Source: Roseburia sp.
Lineage (GTDB): Bacteria; Bacillota; Clostridia; Lachnospirales; Lachnospiraceae
Assembly (NCBI GenBank): GCA_019421345.1
Contig: JAHZFL010000020.1
Location: 1 to 35,014 of the forward strand
Direction: 5' to 3'
DNA length: 35,014 bases
Positions 21,287-29,224 of this stretch are shown here, piece by piece. Numbering within the stretch: position 1 is the first letter of the stretch; each line of letters starts with the position of its first letter. Both the position numbers and the translations under genes were made by a program. The notes under the pieces are model-generated. The model was given only the letters and a program-made list of their open reading frames with translations, did not search any database and was not told the origin of the DNA.

Positions 21287-22083
21287 TCTTCCACACCTTT
21301 CTGCACTTCCCCTGTTTCCAATTCCACCCGTTTTTCCGCCAAGAGTCTCTTTAACTTATCCCTATGAAGCTCCTGCAGCCTCTTATAATATTTACGGCTG
21401 ACAGGAATCTCCCGATTCCCCGCCAGGTAAAGCCTGTCCGGCTGCACCTGACGAATGTACGCAAAATTCACGATATACCCCTGATGTGTATAATAAAAAC
21501 GATCATGATTCAGCTTTTCATAAACGTTTGCGAGCGTATCATAGCAGGTAATCTCACAATCCTTCAGAAAAAATACGCACCTATTTCTCTGTTTCTCAAT
21601 ATATTGAATGTCTGAAACTGGAAGCATCACCTCGCCGTTTCCCCTACCCACACAAATATATTGCTCCTCTGCCGCCTTCCTGTCTCTCTCATAATGAATC
21701 TGCGCAATACACTTATCCACAATGCGTTTCAATTCCTCATATTTTACCGGCTTTACCAGATAGCCGACGGCATCTGCCATAAATGCGGCAAAGGCATACT
21801 CCTCATAGCTTGTGATAAAGCAGATTGGAATTGTTTGATCGTGATCACGCACCAAAAGCGCTGCATCTGTCCCCTTCATCTTAGGCATGTCAACGTCCAG
21901 AAACAACAGATCGTATTGCTTCTCCCCACCTTTGAACTTCTCCAGCAAGGCTTGTGCCGAGGAATAAGGCTCCACGATCAGACGGTTTCCCGACTCCCTC
22001 TCATATACCTCCAGATGCCGGCAGATGCGGTCGATATATAATTCCTCATCATCACAAACCGCCAAGCGAAATTCATGCAGCAT
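21283..22083 (-). CDS. LytTR-family response regulator
   Basis: A 266-residue regulator. The receiver domain (about 5-125) has CDDEE, phospho-acceptor Asp63 (LLFLDVDMPK), Thr/Ser in FITSYEEY and Lys in LVKPVK. The C-terminal LytTR DNA-binding domain (about 145-250) includes VMLPVSDIQYIEKQRNRCVF and FYYTHQGYIVNFAYIRQV. It is the probable partner of the AgrC-like kinase at 19121 and is first in a two-gene operon with the CPBP protease. Its promoter region contains a perfect 9-bp inverted repeat, possibly autoregulatory. A GGGGAGGGGAGG tract provides the ribosome site. Confidence 0.9.
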   Translation of the reverse strand: MLHEFRLAVCDDEELYIDRICRHLEVYERESGNRLIVEPYSSAQALLEKFKGGEKQYDLLFLDVDMPKMKGTDAALLVRDHDQTIPICFITSYEEYAFAAFMADAVGYLVKPVKYEELKRIVDKCIAQIHYERDRKAAEEQYICVGRGNGEVMLPVSDIQYIEKQRNRCVFFLKDCEITCYDTLANVYEKLNHDRFYYTHQGYIVNFAYIRQVQPDRLYLAGNREIPVSRKYYKRLQELHRDKLKRLLAEKRVELETGEVQKGVEE

Positions 22084-22115
22084 CCTCCCCTCCCCCTCTC
22101 CTTTCCGTTATCTTC

Positions 22116-22145
22116 ATCATACTTGTTTTTGTCTATAAAAACAAG
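22116..22145 (-). promoter_or_regulatory. Promoter of the LytTR-CPBP operon with overlapping palindrome
   Basis: On the minus strand: -35 TTGTTT (22144-22139), 17 bases, -10 TATGAT (22121-22116). An inverted repeat CTTGTTTTT (22122-22130) / AAAAACAAG (22137-22145) covers the -35 box and fills the spacer. It could be an operator, or a transcription-terminating hairpin for upstream reads. Confidence 0.6.
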
Positions 22146-22396
22146 CAGTAGTCTTTTTTCCACTTCTTATGATTCTTATGGTGAACCTATGGTAACCTTG
22201 GCTATTGCTATGAGCCACACAGCACGAAATGAAAAGATTCTTGATTCCAAAAGGAAAAGGAACGGAACGCAAACCGGTGTGCTTACATCGACAAAAAACT
22301 GCTGGAGGAACAGAAAGACCCGGCATAGGCTGTCGCCTATGCCGGGTCTTTCTGTTTCATATTCTTTTCATACACTCCGCCGCTGTCATCCCTCGA
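22146..22396. other. Intergenic region between LytTR operon and yhf-type operon
   Basis: Gene-free apart from the palindrome at 22311-22354. Just left of the palindrome the plus strand reads YIDKKLLEEQKDPA then TAG (22284-22328), which looks like the natural C-terminus of a lost protein; there is no upstream coding sequence to support it. Confidence 0.4.
22311..22354. terminator. 20-bp perfect palindrome, transcription terminator
   Basis: Bases 22311-22330 are the exact reverse complement of 22335-22354, with a TGTC loop. It lies downstream of the serine-hydrolase gene and so ends the ten-gene minus-strand operon; the plus-strand T-rich continuation would allow termination that way too. The stem is unusually long and perfect. 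Confidence 0.75.
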
Positions 22397-23788
22397 TTAC
22401 TCTGCTACATATTCATTATGAACCGCGTTGTTGAAAGCCTTTGCAAAGTCTGTCAGATTGTTATACATATGCTCCTCTGTCAGCCCTGCATTCATCTTAT
22501 TTGTCAAAAGAATCGTTACAATCTGATTTTGCGGATCGACCGTAATGTACTGTCCGGTAAATCCGTTATGCCCAAAGGCAGTATCACTTAATGCAGTCAT
22601 CCATGAGCTTCCTGTTGCAAATCCATAGCATCCCTGTCCTTCTGACATCCGGTCTGTTGTAAACTGCGCAAGTACCTCCGGGCTATACAGCTCCACACCA
22701 TTGTAGCTTCCGCCGTCTAACAATGCCTGATACAAAATTGCCAGCTCCTCCACATTTGAGAACACACCGGCATGACCGGCAACTCCCTTACAGCCCATTC
22801 CGGCATTTCCGTCATTTACTTCTCCAATGAGAGTATAATTTCTCCATCCGTCAAATGCCGCAAAGGCTTCTTTGTCCTCGGTACAATCGTAGCCGAAATC
22901 AGGATAATTTTTCTCATCCACCATGCAATATTCATATGGATTTCCAAAGGAGCTTGCTGCAATCTCCTCTTTTGCAATTCCGTTTTCCAACGGCAGATAA
23001 CCCGTTTTTACCATACCAAGCGGCTCATAAATATTTGTCTTTACATAAGCGTCAAGCGATTGACCGCTGACCTTCTCCACCAAAAAACCAAGCGTGAGAA
23101 AACCAAGGTCACTGTAATAATACTCTCCCGGCTCAAACATCAGACTCGTATTGCAGATATAGTCCAAAACTTCTTCTTTCGTATCACAGTACAAAAACAT
23201 AGGTCTCCACTGCGGCAGACCGGAGGTATGTGTCAGCAGCTCCTCCACCGTTACATTTTCCTTTCCATTCTGCCCAAATTCCGGAAGATAAGTAGCCACC
23301 TTTTCCTTCACATCCAGCTTTCCTTCTGTCACAAGCTTCATCACTGCCTGCGTCGTTGCACTAATCTTCGTACAGGAAGCAAGGTCGATCATGGTAGTTG
23401 TCTGCATCGGCACGGTGTTTTCAAGAAGCACGCCTTCCCCTGATGTCCAGTCAAATGCCTGCTGCACGCCATATGCCTTTTTTAATACGATTTTTCCGTC
23501 TTTGAGCACAAGCACCTGCGCTCCCGGCACAACCTTATTGTTATCTGTCGCCAAGGAACTTTGTACATAAGAATATGCAACCGCGTCCACTGCTGCCGCC
23601 AGCTTTTCATTTTCCTCATAAACAAGCCCGCTTGGCGCTTCCTCATCTTTCTGCTCCGTGCTCTCAACCACCGCAGCCGTATTTTCTTCCTGTGTCACAG
23701 CCTCCGACGTATTTGTCTGACCGGAGCATCCGGTAAAGGTCAATACTCCACACATCGCCGCCATAAAAATACTGTATTTCTTATTCAT
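22397..23788 (-). CDS. Secreted serine-hydrolase lipoprotein (beta-lactamase / class C family)
   Basis: A 463-residue protein with a lipoprotein signal (MNKKYSIFMAAMCGVLTFTG with Cys21) and an acidic Glu/Thr-rich linker to about residue 55. The Beta-lactamase (PF00144) domain follows: SxxK as SCTK (Ser138, Lys141), a YxN-like YSD in GEYYYSDLGF, and an HNG (FGHNGFTG) in place of KTG. Such proteins act as esterases, D-amino-acid peptidases or amidases more often than true beta-lactamases. Only 22 bases separate it from the YhfW-like gene, so it is the last gene of the yhf-type operon and probably handles the pathway's substrate outside the cell. Substrate unknown. Confidence 0.85.
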   Translation of the reverse strand: MNKKYSIFMAAMCGVLTFTGCSGQTNTSEAVTQEENTAAVVESTEQKDEEAPSGLVYEENEKLAAAVDAVAYSYVQSSLATDNNKVVPGAQVLVLKDGKIVLKKAYGVQQAFDWTSGEGVLLENTVPMQTTTMIDLASCTKISATTQAVMKLVTEGKLDVKEKVATYLPEFGQNGKENVTVEELLTHTSGLPQWRPMFLYCDTKEEVLDYICNTSLMFEPGEYYYSDLGFLTLGFLVEKVSGQSLDAYVKTNIYEPLGMVKTGYLPLENGIAKEEIAASSFGNPYEYCMVDEKNYPDFGYDCTEDKEAFAAFDGWRNYTLIGEVNDGNAGMGCKGVAGHAGVFSNVEELAILYQALLDGGSYNGVELYSPEVLAQFTTDRMSEGQGCYGFATGSSWMTALSDTAFGHNGFTGQYITVDPQNQIVTILLTNKMNAGLTEEHMYNNLTDFAKAFNNAVHNEYVAE

Positions 23789-23810
23789 CTTAATCCCTCA
23801 TTTCATTTTC

Positions 23811-25028
23811 TTATATATTTTCTTTCTCCATATTCCAAAATGGTGTACCGTTCTGCGGTGCACTTACTCCAAAGCAACTGCACACCGTTGCCCCCACATC
23901 GGAAAGTGTCTCTCTGACACCAAGCTTCCTGCCGGAAATTCCTTTTTGATACACCAAAAGGGGCACACATTCCCTGGTGTGTTTGCTGTGACCGATATTC
24001 GGGTCATTTCCGTGATCCGCCATGACTACCAGAACATCTTCTTCCTCCATGAGCGAAAGCAAATCTGCAATTCCTGCATCCGCACACTCTAAAATTTCCC
24101 GATAGGACGCAGACGACTGTGAGTGACCCGCAAGGTCTGTCTCCTGCACATTCGTGCAAAGAAATCCTTTATCCATCCTCTCAAACTCGGCAATCGTATG
24201 CTTAAAGCATTCTGCGGTAGGAACACAGGAAATACTTGTTCCCCCGTCGTTTGCCACAATATCCGCCACCTTACCGATCAGCGTTACCGGTATGCCCTGC
24301 GCCGTTAAAATGGTAGGCGCCTGTACTCTCGCATCTACACCATATCCCAAATGTAGGCACTGATACCCTTGCTCATACGATTTTGACTTTGCGGAAGCAA
24401 TTCCGATAAAGCGCCCTTCCTTTACCTCCTGCGCATTCCACAAATCCTCCATTGTGTTTCCGGTACCTCCAAACACAATGACCCTGCCGACCGTAACGAC
24501 CTCGCGCACCAGCGCTGCAATCTCATATTCCTTTTCAAAGGAAATAAAATCTAACGGAGCAGTCACATTGTAGCACATACCAAGGTCTGCCTCCAGATTG
24601 TCGGCGACTGTCACATAATCATCACAGAGCACATAGCGAAGTCCCTGACTTTCTATCAGTTCCACCTTATGCCCTGCCTTCTTCAAATGCTCCGCCACCT
24701 CATCTACTTTCTCCTGAAACGGATGCGCCTCCGGCTTTTTCGGTAAAGTTCCCATAATCTCCTGATGGCCCATAAAGGTATCTGCCCCAAAATGCATCAG
24801 CTTCGATTTTCCGTAATTTGCTTCCGGCGAAAATTTCATGCAGCGGCTCTCTGCGCCGAACGCGTTCATCAATCCCAGCTTTTCCAAGGTCGGAAGCCTT
24901 AAATCCGGATAATCCTTTAAAATACTGCCCAGTGTATTTGCGCCTTCATCTCCCGGTCTTTCTGTTTTTGCATCGTCCATTGCTCCGATGCCGAATCCGT
25001 CCAGCACAATGACTACAAAACGCTTCAT
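23811..25028 (-). CDS. yhfW: YhfW-like phosphopentomutase/alkaline-phosphatase superfamily protein
   Basis: A 405-residue member of the metalloenzyme superfamily resembling DeoB. The N-terminal VVIVLDGFGIGAMDDA carries the metal-binding Asp10. DEGANTLGSI follows in the DeoB SDTLGH position, and ADHGNDPNIGHSKHTRE near the C-terminus supplies the second metal site. The cap region (about 100-300) includes GHQEIMG. Length fits phosphopentomutase, but the yhf context points to the YhfW branch, whose substrate is not established. The gap to the upstream YhfX-like gene is 3 bp. A pathway role in moving a phosphate on a sugar-like intermediate is inferred. Confidence 0.8.
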   Translation of the reverse strand: MKRFVVIVLDGFGIGAMDDAKTERPGDEGANTLGSILKDYPDLRLPTLEKLGLMNAFGAESRCMKFSPEANYGKSKLMHFGADTFMGHQEIMGTLPKKPEAHPFQEKVDEVAEHLKKAGHKVELIESQGLRYVLCDDYVTVADNLEADLGMCYNVTAPLDFISFEKEYEIAALVREVVTVGRVIVFGGTGNTMEDLWNAQEVKEGRFIGIASAKSKSYEQGYQCLHLGYGVDARVQAPTILTAQGIPVTLIGKVADIVANDGGTSISCVPTAECFKHTIAEFERMDKGFLCTNVQETDLAGHSQSSASYREILECADAGIADLLSLMEEEDVLVVMADHGNDPNIGHSKHTRECVPLLVYQKGISGRKLGVRETLSDVGATVCSCFGVSAPQNGTPFWNMEKENI

Positions 25029-25031
25029 CGC

Positions 25032-26192
25032 TTATCCCTTCTTTCTTCCCTGACTGTCATAAACACCCACGATTTTTGGTTTGCCGGAAGAAATTCCCTC
25101 CACCAGCACCACATCGCTTCTTGTCACAAAAATCTGCGAGCGGAACGCCATAACAACCGTCTCTCCCACCTCGCACTGCTCGGACAGTCCAAAATGATAA
25201 TCAATGCTCTCATCACTGGGTGCCAGCACAGTAAGCATGCGCGCCGTCCGCTCATCCTTTCCTACAAGAGCATGTGACATATGCGATCTGCGGTAATGTC
25301 CCCCGCCATAGCAATATGCCTTCCCCAGAAAATTGTGCGATATTTCACTGACATACACCATTGCCGGAATCTCCGGCTGGTCGCTCACCGCATGAAGCGG
25401 CGTCGTTCCGGTCAGTCCATGTCCAGGCTCTCCGCAGTTGCCGCCAAGCCTTACCATCATATCCACCGTCTTGACACAGGTGGCAGACGGGGTATTGATG
25501 ATCAGATCATGATACCCAAGCTCCTCTAATCGTTCCTTTGCCGCTAACAGTGTATGTAAATTTTCTGTCGCCGCAATTTCTCCGATTTCTTCCTTATAAA
25601 GATAGCAGGGAAAGGAGGTAACTCCCGCAATCACGATATTCGGACAATTCTCCTTTATCTCAAGAACGGCTTCTTTCATTTCGTCCAACGTAAATCCCGC
25701 CGTCTGCCCCGAATAAATCATATCGTTTTCACCAAATACCCGAAGCAAAATGCCCTGCTTTTTTCCCAGCCTTCCTGCAGCCCGATCGATGGCATATACC
25801 TTATCCAGCGAATAAACCGTCATCACTTCCGGTGCGTAAGCAACGATCTTTTCCATCATAGCAGTTGGGACCTGCACCAGATGTCCCACATTTCCAATGG
25901 GAATCTCATGCTCCAGCATCGTGAGCGCCTCTTTAAAATCAACCGTGACCGCCCCGTCATAGCCAAGCTCTATGAGCTTTTTTGCCAGATACGGATTGCG
26001 TCCTACCTGCTTTAGCATAAAATACATCCGAAAATCATACTTTTTTGCTTCCGCCAAAATCTTTTTTCCGTTTTCACAAAATGCATCCACATCAATCAGA
26101 TAAGAGTCCGGCAGAAACTGACCTGACTGATGAAAATAAAAAGCGGCATCCACCAATTCCCTATTCCGTTTTCTTGTCTGCTCTACAAACAT
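25032..26192 (-). CDS. yhfX: YhfX-like PLP enzyme (alanine-racemase fold)
   Basis: A 386-residue protein with the Ala_racemase_N barrel: YFMLKQVGRNPYLAKKLIEL carries the predicted PLP-binding Lys61, followed by GYDGAVTVDFKEAL. Further blocks include VFGENDMIYSGQTAGFT and a His/Gly-rich AYCYGGGHYRRSHM near the C-terminal beta domain. YhfX in E. coli is a paralogue of alanine racemase of unknown substrate. The start ATG shares one base with the stop of the YhfS-like gene (TAATG), so the two PLP enzymes are translationally coupled. It probably racemises or otherwise acts on an amino acid-like intermediate; this is inferred from fold. Confidence 0.85.
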   Translation of the reverse strand: MFVEQTRKRNRELVDAAFYFHQSGQFLPDSYLIDVDAFCENGKKILAEAKKYDFRMYFMLKQVGRNPYLAKKLIELGYDGAVTVDFKEALTMLEHEIPIGNVGHLVQVPTAMMEKIVAYAPEVMTVYSLDKVYAIDRAAGRLGKKQGILLRVFGENDMIYSGQTAGFTLDEMKEAVLEIKENCPNIVIAGVTSFPCYLYKEEIGEIAATENLHTLLAAKERLEELGYHDLIINTPSATCVKTVDMMVRLGGNCGEPGHGLTGTTPLHAVSDQPEIPAMVYVSEISHNFLGKAYCYGGGHYRRSHMSHALVGKDERTARMLTVLAPSDESIDYHFGLSEQCEVGETVVMAFRSQIFVTRSDVVLVEGISSGKPKIVGVYDSQGRKKG

Positions 26193-27286
26193 TACATCAC
26201 TCTTTCCACAGATGTCTGAATTATATTTAAAATCGTGTCCGCGCCCGCCCGCATCGGATTAATACGAATCATTCGCTGCTCCAACGTCGGGTCTGCCTTC
26301 CGAAACGTGCCCGACACCCGATAAAACATCGGCACAATCTCATATTTTGATTCTGCTCCAACGGGATTCGGCGCAGCTCCAAGCTTCCTTGCCTCACTAA
26401 GCACCTGCTCTGCAATCGGCTCATGGAACTCTACCAAAAGTACCTTCGACTGGGCATTTGCCAAAAAAGCGTCCTTTACCGCAGGAATCTCTCCCGCTTT
26501 TAAACGGCTTACACATTCCTCATTGACCTGTGCCTGAATTGCCAGTGCGACCGGTGCATAGACAAGTCCGTGCAGTACGTCAAGCGCCTCATGCCCCTGT
26601 GTCTGCATTCCGCCGGAATAGCTTAACTCCACAAGCTTATCCACATATTTCTTCTTTCCAACCACGATCCCGATTCCCTCCGGTCCAAGCAGCTTAAAAG
26701 AAGAAAAGCATGAAAGGTCCGCACCGCACTGGATTCCAATATCTTTGACCTTCATCACCGCATAATTATCATCCGTCAGCACCGGAATATCCCGCACATC
26801 CTTAATTGTTCGGATGACCTCATGCATATCGTATCTGTCATCCATCTTCTGTCTTGTATACTGCACCAGCGCTCCCGCAATCTCTGTGTCTGCTTCCAGC
26901 ACGTTTCGTATGTCATCCAAGTCATTAAAATCTGCCTCTACCGGCACAAGACCCAGCATCTCAAACGAAGTCGCCGTGGTGTTATAAATCGGCGCCTTAT
27001 GCACGAGAATCTTTTGTCCGCAGCGCAGCATTGTATGAAGTCCAAAGCGAATCGCTGCACTTCCTGCCCCGCGCACAAGTACACAGGCTTCCGCACCAAA
27101 TATCCGCGCAATGACCCGCTCGGCTTTTGCTGTTGTAAGCGGTTTATTTAACCCCCGCACCACACCAAGATCACCTCTGCTTAGGCTTTCCTGTCCCTCA
27201 AATTCTTTTGTCATACAATCCACTGCCCAAAACTGCAGTTTCATGGCTTCCTCTATGCTCAAGCTTAAAAGGGGATATGTCTCCAT
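26192..27286 (-). CDS. yhfS: YhfS-like PLP-dependent aminotransferase-fold enzyme
   Basis: A 364-residue fold-type I PLP enzyme. The PLP lysine is Lys198 in CFSSFKLLGPEGIG, and TDDNYAVMKV supplies a preceding Asp. RGAGSAAIRFGL near residue 72 fits the phosphate-binding turn. The family is the YhfS group, related to class V aminotransferases and cysteine desulfurase-like enzymes. I start at the ATG at 27286, which has AGGAGG 8 bases upstream; the frame runs back to 27337 without support. A 72-bp gap separates it from the php-like gene, the largest within the operon after the yhfY-yhfU segment. No catalytic substrate can be named. Confidence 0.85.
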   Translation of the reverse strand: METYPLLSLSIEEAMKLQFWAVDCMTKEFEGQESLSRGDLGVVRGLNKPLTTAKAERVIARIFGAEACVLVRGAGSAAIRFGLHTMLRCGQKILVHKAPIYNTTATSFEMLGLVPVEADFNDLDDIRNVLEADTEIAGALVQYTRQKMDDRYDMHEVIRTIKDVRDIPVLTDDNYAVMKVKDIGIQCGADLSCFSSFKLLGPEGIGIVVGKKKYVDKLVELSYSGGMQTQGHEALDVLHGLVYAPVALAIQAQVNEECVSRLKAGEIPAVKDAFLANAQSKVLLVEFHEPIAEQVLSEARKLGAAPNPVGAESKYEIVPMFYRVSGTFRKADPTLEQRMIRINPMRAGADTILNIIQTSVERVM

Positions 27287-27358
27287 TGCTCTTACCTCCT
27301 TATCGTCTTTATATCTCGCAGCGAATTGGCGTTGCAAACTGCTGCATCCCGTCCTTCC

Positions 27359-28249
27359 TCATCCAAGAATCCGTTTCGGATTGTGAATCAGAAGCATATC
27401 CGTCTGTTCCTTAGAAAAGCCGGACTCCCACAGCATTGGAAGAAACTTTTCAAATAAATATACATATCCGATTCCCCCGCCGGACTTCAAATGAGATTTC
27501 CTCGTAATATCCATCGAAAGCACGACCTGTGACAACCGTCCTCTCTCCGCAATCTCATGCAATGCTTCTACTCGGAAGGTATCCGGGCAGTAGGCAAGCT
27601 TGCCGACCGTATCAAATCCGACATTCACGCCCATATCCAGCACCTGTAAAATTTTTTCTATATCCTTGGACAAATCCATATGGCCAATGATAATCTTTTC
27701 CGGTGCAATCCCGTGGGAGATCAGATACTCTGCCTGCTGTGCGCCGTAAGTTCCCAGTGTCGTATGTGTCGTTACCGGTACGCCCGTCCGTCTTGCCGCC
27801 ATACTCATTGCCGCAAAGACCTTTTCCTCCATCGGGGTCATCTGATCTTTGCTCGTGCCAAACTCTCCAATCACAGAAGCATGTAAGCCCGTATCGCCGA
27901 TTCCTTCCAAAATCTCACTTTCCACAAGCCCTGCCAATTCTTCTGGCGTCTGGGTATGTACAAACTCCGGCAAAAACGGCTCTTTATAAAAACCGGTAGA
28001 AAGAATGATATGGATGCCGGAAGCTTCCTCCACCCGTCTGATATAATCCACATCACGCCCCATTCCGATATTTGTGACATCCAGAATGTTTCGCACACCA
28101 TATTCATATAACTGCTGAAATTCCTTTACCGTTTCATCAAAACAGTCCAGTCTGCAATCTAAATCTTTCTTTACGCCCGACAGATCAATCGTTATATGCT
28201 CGTGCATCAGCGTATATCCTTCTTTTATCACCGCTACTTTTCCCTCCAT
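27359..28249 (-). CDS. php: Phosphotriesterase-homology protein (Php/YhfV-like amidohydrolase)
   Basis: A 296-residue amidohydrolase-fold enzyme. Metal ligands: LMHEHITID (His16, His18), Glu in IGEFGTSK where Php carries Glu instead of carboxylated Lys, His in VTTHTTLGTYG, His in IIGHMDLSKD, and Asp in LSMDITRKSHL. Length equals that of E. coli Php. Family members are lactonases or phosphoesterase-like hydrolases; true organophosphate activity is not expected. The ATG at 28249 has only a weak ribosome site, and a GTG at 28231 behind GGAGGG is an alternative. It sits 11 bp after the amidase-like gene, and both may hydrolyse ring or amide bonds of the same compound. Confidence 0.87.
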   Translation of the reverse strand: MEGKVAVIKEGYTLMHEHITIDLSGVKKDLDCRLDCFDETVKEFQQLYEYGVRNILDVTNIGMGRDVDYIRRVEEASGIHIILSTGFYKEPFLPEFVHTQTPEELAGLVESEILEGIGDTGLHASVIGEFGTSKDQMTPMEEKVFAAMSMAARRTGVPVTTHTTLGTYGAQQAEYLISHGIAPEKIIIGHMDLSKDIEKILQVLDMGVNVGFDTVGKLAYCPDTFRVEALHEIAERGRLSQVVLSMDITRKSHLKSGGGIGYVYLFEKFLPMLWESGFSKEQTDMLLIHNPKRILG

Positions 28250-28260
28250 TCCAAAAATGC

Positions 28261-29220
28261 TCAGGCTTCAAAATACATATTGAGATTTCCAAAATACCGC
28301 TCCGTCATTTCATCCGCTGCCACTTCATACTTTTTTGCCAACAGAAGCATCTCTCGGATGTCCTGGAGCGAACTGCTGCACAAAAGCACAGTGCAGACAC
28401 CCAGCTCCCTTCCCGGTATGGTAACCGCCGACAGACCGCACATATTTGCGACCCGCATCAATCCTTTCCCAGAGCTTCTCTGCATTACCTGTGTGCCTGG
28501 ATCAAAATGACCGAACACCGTATCTCCCATTCCATGCAAATCTACCGGACCCTCGCGGGATACCAAAACCATTCCTGATTTCACCGTCTCCGTTAGATAA
28601 GAAATCAGCTCTCCACGCGCGCCATAAATATCAATCCCCTCCTTCACCTCCGTAGCCAAAGCCTTACTCTCTCCCGATAAATCCAGGGAAAGCAGACCGG
28701 AAACTGCCCGATCAAGCGTTTCCCTGTCTCTGGAAATAAAGCCAAGAGAAGGTGAAAAAGAGATTCCGTCCGTAGAAATCTTCTGATATTTTTTCATTGC
28801 CTCTTTCTCCAGCAAAGGAGAAAGAAAGCCATACAAATTCAAGGCTGCCGCAGGGGCCAATACAGAACCTCCCCCGTCTGTTCCAACACCCAGATCATTG
28901 ATTCTGTAAAATACGTTCAATGCTGTACCGCTGCTGGAACCTGTCATAGGCTTTCCTGTCAGCGGATTGATAAGCTGCATATCAACCGCCCGTCCGCCTA
29001 AAGACATTTTGTCTCTGGTATGAGTCAAAAATCCACAAGTCTCCAACCTCTGTATCAGACTCTGCGGGATCGCCTCCGTCTGTTTATAACCGGTATAATA
29101 TGCATACCCGTATTTTTCCAGAGTAGGCTCTACCTCATCAATGACATTTGGGTATACATGCTCCACCGTGTGATACGGATTCTTTAACGCTAAAAAAGTT
29201 TTTTTGGCAAAGGCTTTCAT
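28261..29220 (-). CDS. Amidase-signature family protein in the yhf-type operon
   Basis: A 319-residue protein with the core amidase signature: TGSSSGTALNVF (Ser95-Ser97, cis-Ser) and, 18 residues on, GVGTDGGGSVLAPAAALNLYGF, with Ser119 in the position of the nucleophile. Lys71 in TRDKMSLGG may be the catalytic lysine, although the usual VKD context is altered. The protein is shorter than typical amidases (about 450-500 residues), with a reduced N-terminus and C-terminus. It fits tightly between yhfT-like (4-bp gap) and php-like (11-bp gap) genes. I know of no amidase in the E. coli yhf cluster, so this is an addition. It likely cleaves an amide in the imported compound; activity is unproven because the lysine context is unusual. 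Confidence 0.75.
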   Translation of the reverse strand: MKAFAKKTFLALKNPYHTVEHVYPNVIDEVEPTLEKYGYAYYTGYKQTEAIPQSLIQRLETCGFLTHTRDKMSLGGRAVDMQLINPLTGKPMTGSSSGTALNVFYRINDLGVGTDGGGSVLAPAAALNLYGFLSPLLEKEAMKKYQKISTDGISFSPSLGFISRDRETLDRAVSGLLSLDLSGESKALATEVKEGIDIYGARGELISYLTETVKSGMVLVSREGPVDLHGMGDTVFGHFDPGTQVMQRSSGKGLMRVANMCGLSAVTIPGRELGVCTVLLCSSSLQDIREMLLLAKKYEVAADEMTERYFGNLNMYFEA

Positions 29221-29224
29221 AGGA

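Noticed and set aside
22284..22328. Possible gene end encoding YIDKKLLEEQKDPA
   Set aside because: Upstream codons do not form a believable protein and no start exists; kept only as a possible scar.
22397..23788. True beta-lactamase (antibiotic resistance)
   Set aside because: The KTG triad position is HNG and the gene belongs to a metabolic operon; PF00144 lipoproteins of this kind are usually esterases or peptidases.
23811..25028. Housekeeping phosphopentomutase deoB
   Set aside because: Length and motifs fit DeoB, but the surrounding yhf genes place it in the YhfW branch; no nucleoside-salvage gene is adjacent.
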